Assembly (NCBI GenBank): GCA_937898265.1
Contig: CALEJM010000209.1
Span: forward strand, 1-13,577
Length of the DNA: 13,577 nucleotides
Direction of reading: 5' to 3'
DNA from: an uncultured Porphyromonadaceae bacterium
GTDB lineage: Bacteria > Bacteroidota > Bacteroidia > Bacteroidales > Paludibacteraceae
The notes under the pieces: generated by a model
The model's input: the letters and a program-made list of their open reading frames with translations, nothing else
What the model was told of the DNA's origin: nothing
Databases searched by the model: none
Shown: piece after piece, positions 1 through 6,232 of the stretch
Layout of the letters: every line of letters starts with the position of its first letter
Numbering within the stretch: the first letter of the stretch is position 1
Made by a program: the position numbers and the translations under genes

Positions 1-285
1 GGAGTTTGTATGGTAAATGTAAATGATATTCCTTGCAAAGAGATGAGAAAAGAATCGTTTGACAGTCGCCGTCTTGAACTTGGCAAACATCTGATTACTG
101 GCAACGGTATCAGCACCGACCAACTTGCACAACTTGCCCGTCTGTTCAGTTTCGATAGCAATCGTCTTGAGTTCCTGAAATGGGCGTACACCTACTGCAC
201 CGACAAATCGCACTACGCTATCCTCGTCAGCGAGTTCTCCTTCAAATCCAGCGGAGACGAACTGCTGGAATTCATCGGTCGTTAA
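1..285 (+). CDS. DUF4476 domain protein, C-terminal part (5' end outside window)
   Basis: The frame is open from the first base to the TAA at 283-285. The ATG at 10 is therefore probably internal and the real start lies upstream. The visible ~94 residues match the DUF4476 pattern as I know it from Bacteroidetes: a segment with FDSRRLELGKHLI, a helix reading 'TDQLAQLARLFSFDSNRLEF', then KWAYTYC and a C-terminal FSFKSSGDELLEFI. DUF4476 usually sits at the C-terminus of secreted or periplasmic proteins and its function is not established. No signal peptide can be seen because the N-terminus is missing. A strong terminator follows at 334-360, so this is the last gene of its transcription unit. 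The domain call is confident; the role is unknown. Confidence 0.8.
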   Translation, partial: GVCMVNVNDIPCKEMRKESFDSRRLELGKHLITGNGISTDQLAQLARLFSFDSNRLEFLKWAYTYCTDKSHYAILVSEFSFKSSGDELLEFIGR

Positions 286-311
286 CAACTGAGTTCTCTA
301 CTTTTTCAATA

Positions 312-328
312 GCGAAACACCGTTTCGC
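312..328 (+). other. Perfect 7-bp hairpin just upstream of a terminator
   Basis: GCGAAAC (312-318) and GTTTCGC (322-328) are perfect reverse complements around a 3-base loop. The hairpin lies 27 bases after the DUF4476 stop and 5 bases before the terminator stem at 334. It has no T-tract of its own. It could stabilise the mRNA 3' end or simply be part of a compound terminator. Confidence 0.5.
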
Positions 329-333
329 ATCCT

Positions 334-360
334 GCCCTGCTCCAAACAAGCGGGGCTTTT
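334..360 (+). terminator. Rho-independent terminator of the DUF4476 gene
   Basis: Stem GCCCTGCT (334-341) pairs with AGCGGGGC (349-356), with one G-U wobble and a 7-base loop. It is followed immediately by a T-rich tract (TTTTTCTTTCTT, 357-368). This is the classic intrinsic terminator layout on the plus strand. Confidence 0.85.
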
Positions 361-375
361 TCTTTCTTACACAAC

Positions 376-416
376 AAAAAAAGACCAACCCATCAACACG
401 AATGGATTGGTCTTTT
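376..416 (-). terminator. Rho-independent terminator of the SUMF1-like lipoprotein gene
   Basis: The 15-base arms 379-393 and 402-416 pair with a single mismatch around an 8-base loop. Read on the minus strand the stem ends in an uninterrupted run of seven T (plus-strand A-run 376-382). It lies 18 bases beyond the stop codon of the minus-strand gene. The plus-strand side also ends in TTTT, so it may work weakly in both directions between the two convergent genes. Confidence 0.85.
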
Positions 417-434
417 ATGGTGCAGATTGGCTGA

Positions 435-1226
435 TTAGCGTTTGCCATTGCTTGGTTTGGTGAGCGCAAGACGCAGACCGAGGTTGTAGTTGCTCTCGTT
501 GGAACCGAAACGATCGCGAGTAGAGATACGCGTTGAACGTTCTGCTCCAAACCAACTGCCTCCACGATAAACATGATAACCACCTTTCTCTGGACCTTGA
601 GGATTGGTTTGAGGTTCGTCAGGATAGTCACCGAAATAGTCTGAGCACCATTCCCACACATTACCTGACATATCGTAAAGTCCCAATTCGTTAGGTAGTT
701 TCTGCGCTACAGGGTGAGGCGTTTCGCCGCTGTTGTTGGCATACCATGCCACCTCATCGATATTGCTGCTGCCAGCAAACTGTGTGTGATTTGAGAGATT
801 GCCACCACGAGCAGCAAATTCCCATTCAGCCTCTGTTGGGAGACGGAAGGTCTCACCAGTCTGTTTGTTAAGACGACTGATAAACTCCTGACATTCGTTC
901 CAAGAGACCTCTTGAACAGGAAGTTCTGCGCCTAAGAAACTGGAGTAATTAGTATCCATGAGGGCCTCCCACAACGCTTGAGTCACCTCCACTTCACACA
1001 AATAGAAATCGGAAACGGTTACCTGATGAACTGGCAATTCGTCGTTCCATGGATTCTCCATTTCAGAAGTTGCGCCCATCTCAAATGTGCCACCTTCAAC
1101 AAAAATCATCTTAAAACTGATACCCTCAACAGTGTAAACACCATTTGAAGGTTCTGGAGTGTTTGGCTCATTACAGCCAAGAAAAAGAGTTGCTACAGCG
1201 AGCAACAGATAGAGATGTTTTTTCAT
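435..1226 (-). CDS. SUMF1/FGE-sulfatase-domain lipoprotein, probably non-catalytic
   Basis: This is a 263-residue lipoprotein. A K-rich start and hydrophobic core lead to a lipobox LFLG-C18, so it should be exported and lipid-anchored. The rest is one SUMF1 (formylglycine-generating enzyme) fold. Its hallmarks are FVEGGTFEMG (42-51), PVQEVSWNECQEF (103-115), RLPTEAEWEFAARGG (128-142), GLYDMSGNVWEWCSDYF (182-198), RGGSW (221-225) and GLRLAL (250-255). True FGE enzymes carry two copper-binding cysteines just after RGGS, in a CxxxxC spacing. Here that stretch reads FGAERSTRISTRDR with no cysteine, so sulfatase-activating activity is unlikely. No sulfatase gene is nearby. Such domains also serve as structural or ligand-binding modules in surface lipoproteins. 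The gene stands alone, divergent from the nitroreductase gene. Family call firm, role unknown. Confidence 0.88.
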   Translation of the reverse strand: MKKHLYLLLAVATLFLGCNEPNTPEPSNGVYTVEGISFKMIFVEGGTFEMGATSEMENPWNDELPVHQVTVSDFYLCEVEVTQALWEALMDTNYSSFLGAELPVQEVSWNECQEFISRLNKQTGETFRLPTEAEWEFAARGGNLSNHTQFAGSSNIDEVAWYANNSGETPHPVAQKLPNELGLYDMSGNVWEWCSDYFGDYPDEPQTNPQGPEKGGYHVYRGGSWFGAERSTRISTRDRFGSNESNYNLGLRLALTKPSNGKR

Positions 1227-1251
1227 CGTCTGAATATGTTTGATTTGGGTG

Positions 1252-1259
1252 CAAAGATA
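1252..1259 (-). promoter_or_regulatory. Bacteroidetes -7 element (TATCTTTG) for the minus-strand lipoprotein
   Basis: The minus strand reads TATCTTTG here, an exact match to the Bacteroidetes -7 consensus TAnnTTTG. It lies 25 bases upstream of the lipoprotein ATG at 1226, predicting a leader of about 20 bases. I see no good TTTG-type -33 element at the expected distance, so the call rests on the -7 box and its position. Confidence 0.55.
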
Positions 1260-1271
1260 ATAGATTTTTAG

Positions 1272-1279
1272 TATCTTTG
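1272..1279 (+). promoter_or_regulatory. Bacteroidetes -7 element (TATCTTTG) for the nitroreductase-tgt cluster
   Basis: TATCTTTG on the plus strand is an exact TAnnTTTG match. TTTG at 1244-1247 is a possible -33 box, but its 24-base spacing is longer than the usual 19-21. Transcription would begin around 1283-1286, giving a leader of about 50 bases to the ATG at 1334. This element and the minus-strand one at 1252-1259 are inverted copies separated by 12 bases. Confidence 0.6.
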
Positions 1280-1333
1280 TCCCCTATTATATACACGAAG
1301 TTCAGTTTTGAACCAAACTTTGGATTTTGCAAC

Positions 1334-1909
1334 ATGAATCTACTTGATTTAGTGAGACAAACAAGGAGTTACCGCAAGTTTAACGAGGCACATGAAGTGT
1401 CGCGAGAGACTCTGTTGGAGCTCGTAGAGTTGGCACGTTGCTCTGCTTCGGCACGCAATCTTCAACCTTTGAAATACTTTCTCTGCAACACAAAAGCAGA
1501 AAATGATATCGTTTTCAATCATATCGCCTGGGCAGGATACCTGAAAGATGGTGCACCCAAGGCAGGCGAACGTCCATCAGCATATATCATTATGATGGTT
1601 GACCGAGAGTTGACTCAAGCTTCGCCAGAATGGGATGAGGGCATCGTATCTCAGAGCATCATGTTAGGTGCAACTGAGCGCGGTTTGGGCGGTTGCATCA
1701 TCGGTGCAGTCAAAAAACAAGGACTTCACGAAGCATTGGCATTGCCAGAGCATCTTGAAATTGCTTTGGTGCTTGCGATTGGCAAGCCGACGGAGACGGT
1801 TGAGCTTGAAGCGGTTGACAACGATGGAAACATCAAATACTATCGCGACGAGAATGGCGTTCATCATGTGCCTAAAAGAAGTCTGGAGGATTTGATTATC
1901 AACAAATAA
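1334..1909 (+). CDS. Nitroreductase family protein (FMN-dependent oxidoreductase)
   Basis: This 191-residue protein has the nitroreductase fold that binds FMN and reduces substrates with NAD(P)H; the natural substrate cannot be read from sequence. Visible hallmarks are the N-terminal RSYRKF (11-16, phosphate-binding arginines), the ARCSASARNLQP segment (35-46), the flavin-contact loop GLGGCIIGAV, and a late VLAIGKPTE strand followed by an extended C-terminal tail. I start at ATG 1334 (MNLLDLVRQ). An upstream in-frame TTG at 1277 would add 19 residues, but it falls inside the -7 promoter element and so lies upstream of the likely transcription start. The gene opens a plus-strand cluster; tgt begins 32 bases after its stop. 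Family call confident. Confidence 0.9.
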   Translation: MNLLDLVRQTRSYRKFNEAHEVSRETLLELVELARCSASARNLQPLKYFLCNTKAENDIVFNHIAWAGYLKDGAPKAGERPSAYIIMMVDRELTQASPEWDEGIVSQSIMLGATERGLGGCIIGAVKKQGLHEALALPEHLEIALVLAIGKPTETVELEAVDNDGNIKYYRDENGVHHVPKRSLEDLIINK

Positions 1910-1941
1910 TCGTAACGAACAAAATCGCTACCCACATAGAG

Positions 1942-3072
1942 ATGCATTTCGATTTACTCAATACAGCCAAAGGATGCAAAGCCCGCGCCGGAGTGCTTCA
2001 CACCGACCACGGTGACATTCTGACACCAATCTTCATGCCAGTGGGCACGGTAGGTTCGGTGAAGGGTGTTCACATGCGTGAGCTACGTGACGACATCAAG
2101 GCACAGATTATCCTTGGCAACACCTACCACCTGTTTCTCCGTCCAGGTTTGGAGACGTTGGAGATGGCTGGAGGTCTACACAAGTTCAACGGTTGGGACA
2201 GACCCATTCTGACCGATAGCGGCGGCTTCCAAGTGTTTTCGCTGGCTGGCATTAGAAAGATGAAAGAAGAGGGTGTGACATTCCAGTCGCACATCGATGG
2301 TTCAAAACTGATGTTCACGCCCGAAAACGTGATTGACAAACAGCGTTCAATAGGTGCCGACATCATGATGGCATTTGACGAATGCACACCAGGAACTGCC
2401 GATCGAGCCTATGCTCAGCAGTCGATGGAGCGCACACACCGTTGGTTGGAACGCTGCATGAAACAATATCATGCCACCGAACCCAAATACGGCTACTATC
2501 AAGCCTTGTTCCCGATTGTTCAAGGTTGCGTCTATCCTGATTTGCGTCGTATCTCAGCCGAAACGGTTACACAATATGATGCCAACGGCTACGCTATCGG
2601 CGGTTTGGCAGTTGGCGAACCAACAGAAGTGATGTATGATATGATTGAGGTGGTAAACGAGATTTTGCCCACCGATCGTCCTCGCTATCTGATGGGCGTT
2701 GGCACACCAGCCAACCTCTTGGAGGCGATTGCACGTGGTGTGGATATGTTCGACTGCGTGATGCCAACTCGCAACGGACGTAACGGTATGCTATTCACTC
2801 GTAACGGCATCATCAACATCAGAAACGTGAAATGGAAAAACGATTTCAGACCGATTGATCCAGAGAGCGACTGCTTTGTTGACACACACTACTCTCTCGG
2901 CTATCTTCGCCATCTGTTCATTGCTGGCGAACTGTTAGGTATGCAGATTGCTTCGATACATAACCTCGCATTCTACCTCTGGTTGGTGGGTGAGGCACGC
3001 AAGCATATCCTCGACAACACATTCGACACTTGGCAACCTATGATGCTGGAGAAGGTTACTCGCAGACTTTAG
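1942..3072 (+). CDS. tgt: tRNA-guanine transglycosylase (queuosine biosynthesis), degenerate zinc site
   Basis: Tgt exchanges guanine 34 in the anticodon of Asp, Asn, His and Tyr tRNAs for a 7-deazaguanine precursor of queuosine. The 376-residue protein is full length. It carries the general-base segment LTDSGGFQVFS (D92), substrate loop GGLAVGE (220-226) and nucleophile region MFDCVMPTRNGRNG (D271). LAVGE resembles the preQ1-using bacterial type rather than the eukaryotic queuine type. The structural zinc site is unusual. The canonical DPxCxCxxC reads DPESDCFVD (306-314), so the first and third cysteines are Ser309 and Asp314; Cys311 and the histidine in SIHN (H340) remain. This may be common among Bacteroidetes Tgt proteins. 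An LptF/G-type gene follows after 12 bases, an arrangement I recall from other Bacteroidales. Confidence 0.96.
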   Translation: MHFDLLNTAKGCKARAGVLHTDHGDILTPIFMPVGTVGSVKGVHMRELRDDIKAQIILGNTYHLFLRPGLETLEMAGGLHKFNGWDRPILTDSGGFQVFSLAGIRKMKEEGVTFQSHIDGSKLMFTPENVIDKQRSIGADIMMAFDECTPGTADRAYAQQSMERTHRWLERCMKQYHATEPKYGYYQALFPIVQGCVYPDLRRISAETVTQYDANGYAIGGLAVGEPTEVMYDMIEVVNEILPTDRPRYLMGVGTPANLLEAIARGVDMFDCVMPTRNGRNGMLFTRNGIINIRNVKWKNDFRPIDPESDCFVDTHYSLGYLRHLFIAGELLGMQIASIHNLAFYLWLVGEARKHILDNTFDTWQPMMLEKVTRRL

Positions 3073-3084
3073 ATTTTCGTTCCT

Positions 3085-4161
3085 ATGCTCAAACGCTTAG
3101 ACTGGTATATCATCAAAAAATATCTCGGCACCTTCGGCTTGGCCATCGTTCTGATCATCAGCATTTCGGTGGTGTTTGACGTAGCAGAAAAGATTGATAA
3201 GTTCCACGATAACAATGCACCGTTGAACGCTATCATCTTTGACTACTATGCCAACTTCATCCCTTACTTTGCCAACCTCTTTGCACCACTATTCTCTCTC
3301 ATCAGCGTCATCTTTTTCACTTCAAAGATGGCCTACAACACAGAGATTATCGCGTGTTTGGCAGGAGGAGTGAGCTTCCACAGACTGTTGCGCCCGTATA
3401 TGATTGCTTCAACAGCCGTTGCGTTAATGGTATTCATTCTGTCTGGTTTCATCATCCCGCACAGCAACAAGACGCGACTGGCGTTTGAAGACCAGTACGT
3501 CAAGAAATTCAAGAGCGAAATGGCGCTGAACATTCAATTTGAAGTTGAGCCTGGCACGATTGCCTACATAGAACGCTACGAGCAGGCAAGAAACCGTGGT
3601 TATCACTTTCAGTTGGAGAAATTTGACGGTAAAACGCTTGTTTCACGTATGACAGCACAGTACGTCGTGTTTGACAGTACCGACCACTGGCACGTCACAG
3701 AATATCTCATCCGCGATTTCAATGGTTTGTATGAGACGGTTCGCACGGGCAACCAAATGGACACCGTCATACATATGGATCCAGACGATTTTTTCCTAAC
3801 GTCCGACGAAGCGCCTCAGATGACCACAACACAACTTTACAAATACCTACGCAAACAGCGCGCGCGAGGTGTTGGCAATATTCAGGCATTTGAAGACGAG
3901 TTCTACAAACGTTTTTCAATGCCTCTCAGTGTATTCATCCTGACTATCATCGGATTGTCGCTCTCTTCACGCAAAGTTCGCGGTGGCACTGGTCTGCATA
4001 TTGGTATTGGCATTTTGCTAAGTGCTGTGTTTATCCTCTTCAGTACCGTCAGCACCACCTTTGCCGTCAGCGGAGTAATGAGCACCTTTACTGCTGTTTG
4101 GCTACCCAACATGATATTCGGCACTTTAGCCATCATTCTATATATTAAAGCACCTAAATAA
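3085..4161 (+). CDS. LptF/LptG-family (YjgP/YjgQ) lipopolysaccharide export permease
   Basis: This 358-residue inner-membrane protein belongs to the YjgP/YjgQ family. In the LptB2FG ABC exporter these permeases extract lipopolysaccharide and pass it to the LptC-LptA bridge. The layout fits: about three N-terminal membrane segments (roughly residues 10-35, 50-75, 95-125), a ~140-residue periplasmic beta-rich domain with the IPHSNKTR transition near its start, and three C-terminal membrane segments starting near FSMPLSVFILTIIGLSLSS. The cytoplasmic SSRKVRGGTGLHIGIGI stretch before the fifth segment is typical of the family. It could be LptF or LptG; I cannot decide from one sequence. The folB ATG begins one base after its stop, suggesting translational coupling. 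Confidence 0.9.
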   Translation: MLKRLDWYIIKKYLGTFGLAIVLIISISVVFDVAEKIDKFHDNNAPLNAIIFDYYANFIPYFANLFAPLFSLISVIFFTSKMAYNTEIIACLAGGVSFHRLLRPYMIASTAVALMVFILSGFIIPHSNKTRLAFEDQYVKKFKSEMALNIQFEVEPGTIAYIERYEQARNRGYHFQLEKFDGKTLVSRMTAQYVVFDSTDHWHVTEYLIRDFNGLYETVRTGNQMDTVIHMDPDDFFLTSDEAPQMTTTQLYKYLRKQRARGVGNIQAFEDEFYKRFSMPLSVFILTIIGLSLSSRKVRGGTGLHIGIGILLSAVFILFSTVSTTFAVSGVMSTFTAVWLPNMIFGTLAIILYIKAPK

Positions 4162-4162
4162 T

Positions 4163-4513
4163 ATGAAGATAACTCTCAACGGCATGCGTTTTTACGCCTA
4201 CCATGGTTACTACGACGTAGAACAGAAAGTGGGACAATGGTACAGTGTTGACGTCATTGCTGAACCCAACAATCATAGCGCAGGCTGCGATGACGAACTC
4301 GCCAACACCATCAACTACGAAATCATCTACCAAACGGTTCGTAAGGAGATGGCGATAAAGTCACGTCTCATCGAACATCTTGCACTCCGCATTCTTCATG
4401 CCCTTGAAGAGGTGTTGCCCCAAGGTACACTACTCACTGTTCGTGTACACAAGCACAATCCTCCCCTCGGCGGTCACGTTGATGAGGCTATTATTGAAAT
4501 AAATAACTTATAA
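4163..4513 (+). CDS. folB: Dihydroneopterin aldolase (folate biosynthesis)
   Basis: FolB converts 7,8-dihydroneopterin to 6-hydroxymethyl-7,8-dihydropterin and glycolaldehyde in the cytoplasm, an early step of folate synthesis. The 116-residue length is normal for the family. Signature regions are FYAYHGYYDVEQKVGQ (10-25) with Glu20 at the conserved glutamate, D44-E45-L46 and TINYEIIYQTV (49-59), LIEHLA (69-74) with the pterin-anchoring Glu71, and VRVHKHNPPLGG (93-104) with Lys97 at the catalytic lysine position. The start is one base after the stop of the upstream permease gene, and a lipoprotein gene follows after 15 bases, so it sits inside an operon. No other folate gene is in the window. 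Confidence 0.94.
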   Translation: MKITLNGMRFYAYHGYYDVEQKVGQWYSVDVIAEPNNHSAGCDDELANTINYEIIYQTVRKEMAIKSRLIEHLALRILHALEEVLPQGTLLTVRVHKHNPPLGGHVDEAIIEINNL

Positions 4514-4528
4514 ATCAAACATAACACA

Positions 4529-4894
4529 ATGAAAAAACTTTTTACCCTCGCCGCCATGCTCCTTGCTATGGCAATGTTCACATCATGCGATGACACGCAG
4601 AACTACTACACCCACGGTTTCGTTGGTATGACTGGCACTTCTTCTGAAGTTGTACAAGCAGACATGGCCATCATCCAAAACGCAATGAACCTTGAATTTG
4701 GAGAACAAGCAAACTTCATCGTTGAGGGCAAGACCGACAAGGCCGACAAAGACCTCACAAAGCGTTTCAACAAAGTAGTAGAAACCATCAACCTCAACAA
4801 CACTATCAGTGGTACCATGGCACTCACCTACTCTATTCGCCGCGGTACTTTGACCGTTGTTGAATACACTTGGGAAGCCAAAGCTACCGAATAA
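4529..4894 (+). CDS. Small lipoprotein of unknown function
   Basis: I do not recognise a family for this 121-residue protein. It begins MKKLFTLAAMLLAMAMFTSC, a textbook lipoprotein signal with lipid-modified Cys20. Two aspartates follow directly (CDDTQNYY). Acidic residues right after the cysteine are often seen in Bacteroidetes lipoproteins and can direct surface export, but this short motif does not prove it. The mature part is about 100 residues. It has a predicted helix around QADMAIIQNAMNLEF, a lysine- and aspartate-rich patch (EGKTDKADKDLTKRF) and a C-terminal beta pair (GTMALTYSIRR, TLTVVEYTWEAK). It lies 15 bases after folB, so it is probably the last gene of the nitroreductase-tgt-permease-folB unit, and hairpins follow at 4907 and 4943. 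Confidence 0.8.
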   Translation: MKKLFTLAAMLLAMAMFTSCDDTQNYYTHGFVGMTGTSSEVVQADMAIIQNAMNLEFGEQANFIVEGKTDKADKDLTKRFNKVVETINLNNTISGTMALTYSIRRGTLTVVEYTWEAKATE

Positions 4895-4906
4895 CATCAA
4901 CCCGTC

Positions 4907-4934
4907 ATTCTGAAAGCTTCTGTGCTTTAAGAAT
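4907..4934. repeat. Imperfect hairpin, first of a tandem pair, candidate dispersed intergenic repeat
   Basis: Arms at 4907-4917 and 4924-4934 pair over 11 positions with one mismatch, around a 6-base loop. The flank reads CGTCATTCTGA and the far side ends AAGAATC. This framing resembles short dispersed intergenic repeats that I recall from some Bacteroidetes genomes. Copy number cannot be judged from one window. There is no T-tract after it. Confidence 0.4.
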
Positions 4935-4942
4935 CAAGAATC

Positions 4943-4980
4943 GTTCCGGGAGTTTATACTCCCGGAACATCTTTACTCTA
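4943..4980 (+). terminator. Perfect 11-bp hairpin, possible terminator or attenuator
   Basis: Arms 4943-4953 and 4958-4968 (GTTCCGGGAGT / ACTCCCGGAAC) are perfect reverse complements around a 4-base loop. The downstream tract ATCTTTACTCT is only moderately T-rich, so termination may be partial. I see no TAnnTTTG promoter between it and the transporter gene at 4995. The downstream genes may depend on readthrough, or on a promoter I cannot recognise. Confidence 0.55.
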
Positions 4981-4994
4981 AGCCTCCAAACTCT

Positions 4995-5927
4995 ATGCAG
5001 AAATATCGCAGTTACGTATTTCCAACAGCTATCGTGTTAGGTGCACTCTTACACGAGCAATGCGCCTATTTTATGCCGCTTGTGCCTTACGCCATCTTCA
5101 CGATTCTATTGCTCAATTTCTGCGCCGTACGCCTCCGCACACTCCGCCCACAACCGATACATATCCCTATCCTACTTATCCAGGCGTTCCTTCCACTTGT
5201 CCTCTACATCACACTCAGACTACTCACACACAACGAAGACGTTGCTCAAAGCGCAATGATTTCTGTGCTTTGTCCTGTTGCTTCCAGCGTAGTGGTTGTT
5301 GCTGTCATCCTTGGAGCCAATCGCGAGACCTGTACTATGTACACCGTGCTTGGCAACCTACTCACAATTATCAGCGCCCCTCTTTATTTTTCATACATAG
5401 GCACCAACCAATCGATGCTACTCGGCGCCTCTCTTTTCAATGTGTTTGCCAAAATCACACCTGTCATTGGCATCCCATTGCTTATCGCCATCCTCCTACA
5501 AATTGCTCTTCCACGTGTCAACAATTTCCTTGCACGAGGCAAGAACCTCACTTTTTATATTTGGGCTCTCACCCTCCTCATTGTGCTTGGCAATACATTC
5601 CACAAACTTATCACCCAATGGGACGGAAACTGGCGCACACTCGCAGCTGTTTTATTAACTTCACTGCTTGCATGCTTGGCTCAATTCCTCATTGGTAAAC
5701 TGATAGGTCGTCGCTACAACGACTCTATGGCAGCAGGTCAACTCCTCGGACAAAAGAACACCGGCATCGGCATCTGGATGGCTACGTTCTATCTGTCACC
5801 GTTAGCAGCGGTAGCACTTGCGTTCTACTCTGTGTGGCAGAACGTTTTCAACAGTTTACAAATGTGGTTACTTGACCATCGCTCCAACAACGAAAACAAT
5901 ACAAGCATCACTACAAACAATGCTTGA
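4995..5927 (+). CDS. Bile acid:sodium symporter (BASS/SBF) superfamily membrane transporter
   Basis: This 310-residue, very hydrophobic protein has about nine or ten predicted membrane helices and a short polar, Asn/Thr-rich C-terminal tail. Two regions point to the BASS fold. One is a CPVASSVVVVAVILG helix (93-107) followed by LGNLLTIISAPL (119-130), like the broken fourth helix of the fold. The other is GQKNTGIGIWMA (252-263), like the GxxNxxLA-type segment of the crossing ninth helix. BASS proteins carry organic anions such as bile acids, pyruvate or ketopantoate, usually with sodium; the substrate here cannot be read from sequence. It heads a run with the TSCPD gene (26 bases downstream), a TPR gene, a DedA gene and aroE. 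An overlapping 212-codon frame within it is a low-complexity shadow. Confidence 0.75.
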   Translation: MQKYRSYVFPTAIVLGALLHEQCAYFMPLVPYAIFTILLLNFCAVRLRTLRPQPIHIPILLIQAFLPLVLYITLRLLTHNEDVAQSAMISVLCPVASSVVVVAVILGANRETCTMYTVLGNLLTIISAPLYFSYIGTNQSMLLGASLFNVFAKITPVIGIPLLIAILLQIALPRVNNFLARGKNLTFYIWALTLLIVLGNTFHKLITQWDGNWRTLAAVLLTSLLACLAQFLIGKLIGRRYNDSMAAGQLLGQKNTGIGIWMATFYLSPLAAVALAFYSVWQNVFNSLQMWLLDHRSNNENNTSITTNNA

Positions 5928-5953
5928 ATACTATATTAAAATAAGATAAAACA

Positions 5954-6208
5954 ATGAAACAACTTCAGTACCTAACTCAAGGCACCTGCTCACAAGCAAT
6001 CAACATCGTGCTCAACGACGACAACATCATTGAAAGTGTAGAATATCTCGGTGGCTGCGCTGGCAACACCATCGGCATCGCCAAACTTGTCAAAGGTATG
6101 AGTGCCGACGAAGCCATCAGCCGTCTGGAGGGAATCACCTGCGGTTGGAAACCAACATCTTGTCCCGACCAATTGGCGCAAGCACTCAAACAGATGATTA
6201 AACAATAA
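5954..6208 (+). CDS. TIGR03905-type TSCPD domain protein
   Basis: This stand-alone 84-residue protein consists of one TSCPD domain, named for the terminal motif seen here as TSCPDQLA (68-75). Related sequence occurs at the C-terminus of B12-dependent ribonucleotide reductases; the free-standing form has no firmly assigned function that I know of. Four cysteines sit in conserved-looking contexts: GTC12S, GGC35AGN, ITC63GW and TSC70PD. That pattern could bind a metal or support redox chemistry (inference). The start MKQLQYLTQGTCS matches the usual N-terminal strand of the family, so ATG 5954 is credible. A TPR gene begins 24 bases downstream and the transporter gene ends 26 bases upstream, suggesting one transcript. 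Family call strong, function unknown. Confidence 0.9.
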   Translation: MKQLQYLTQGTCSQAINIVLNDDNIIESVEYLGGCAGNTIGIAKLVKGMSADEAISRLEGITCGWKPTSCPDQLAQALKQMIKQ

Positions 6209-6232
6209 ATTTCCACTCAAAATCGCAACGAC

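Noticed and set aside
1..285. The first gene as a complete 91-residue protein or a pseudogene
   Set aside because: The frame continues open upstream of ATG 10 to the window edge, and the DUF4476 domain normally follows a longer N-terminal region, so truncation by the window is the simpler reading.
272..661. A 129-codon minus-strand frame overlapping the terminators and the end of the SUMF1-like gene
   Set aside because: It runs through two intrinsic terminators and overlaps the confidently assigned lipoprotein frame on the same strand; its sequence has no recognisable pattern.
1300..1313. Small inverted repeat GTTCA-TGAAC in the nitroreductase leader as a riboswitch or operator
   Set aside because: It is only five base pairs, with no larger structure or conserved riboswitch core around it; chance is sufficient. 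A preQ1 riboswitch before tgt was also looked for and not found.
5060..5698. A 212-codon open frame overlapping the BASS transporter on the same strand
   Set aside because: Its product is rich in His, Thr, Pro, Cys and Arg with no fold pattern, as expected from reading a membrane-protein gene out of frame; the frame of the transporter shows clear helices and family motifs.
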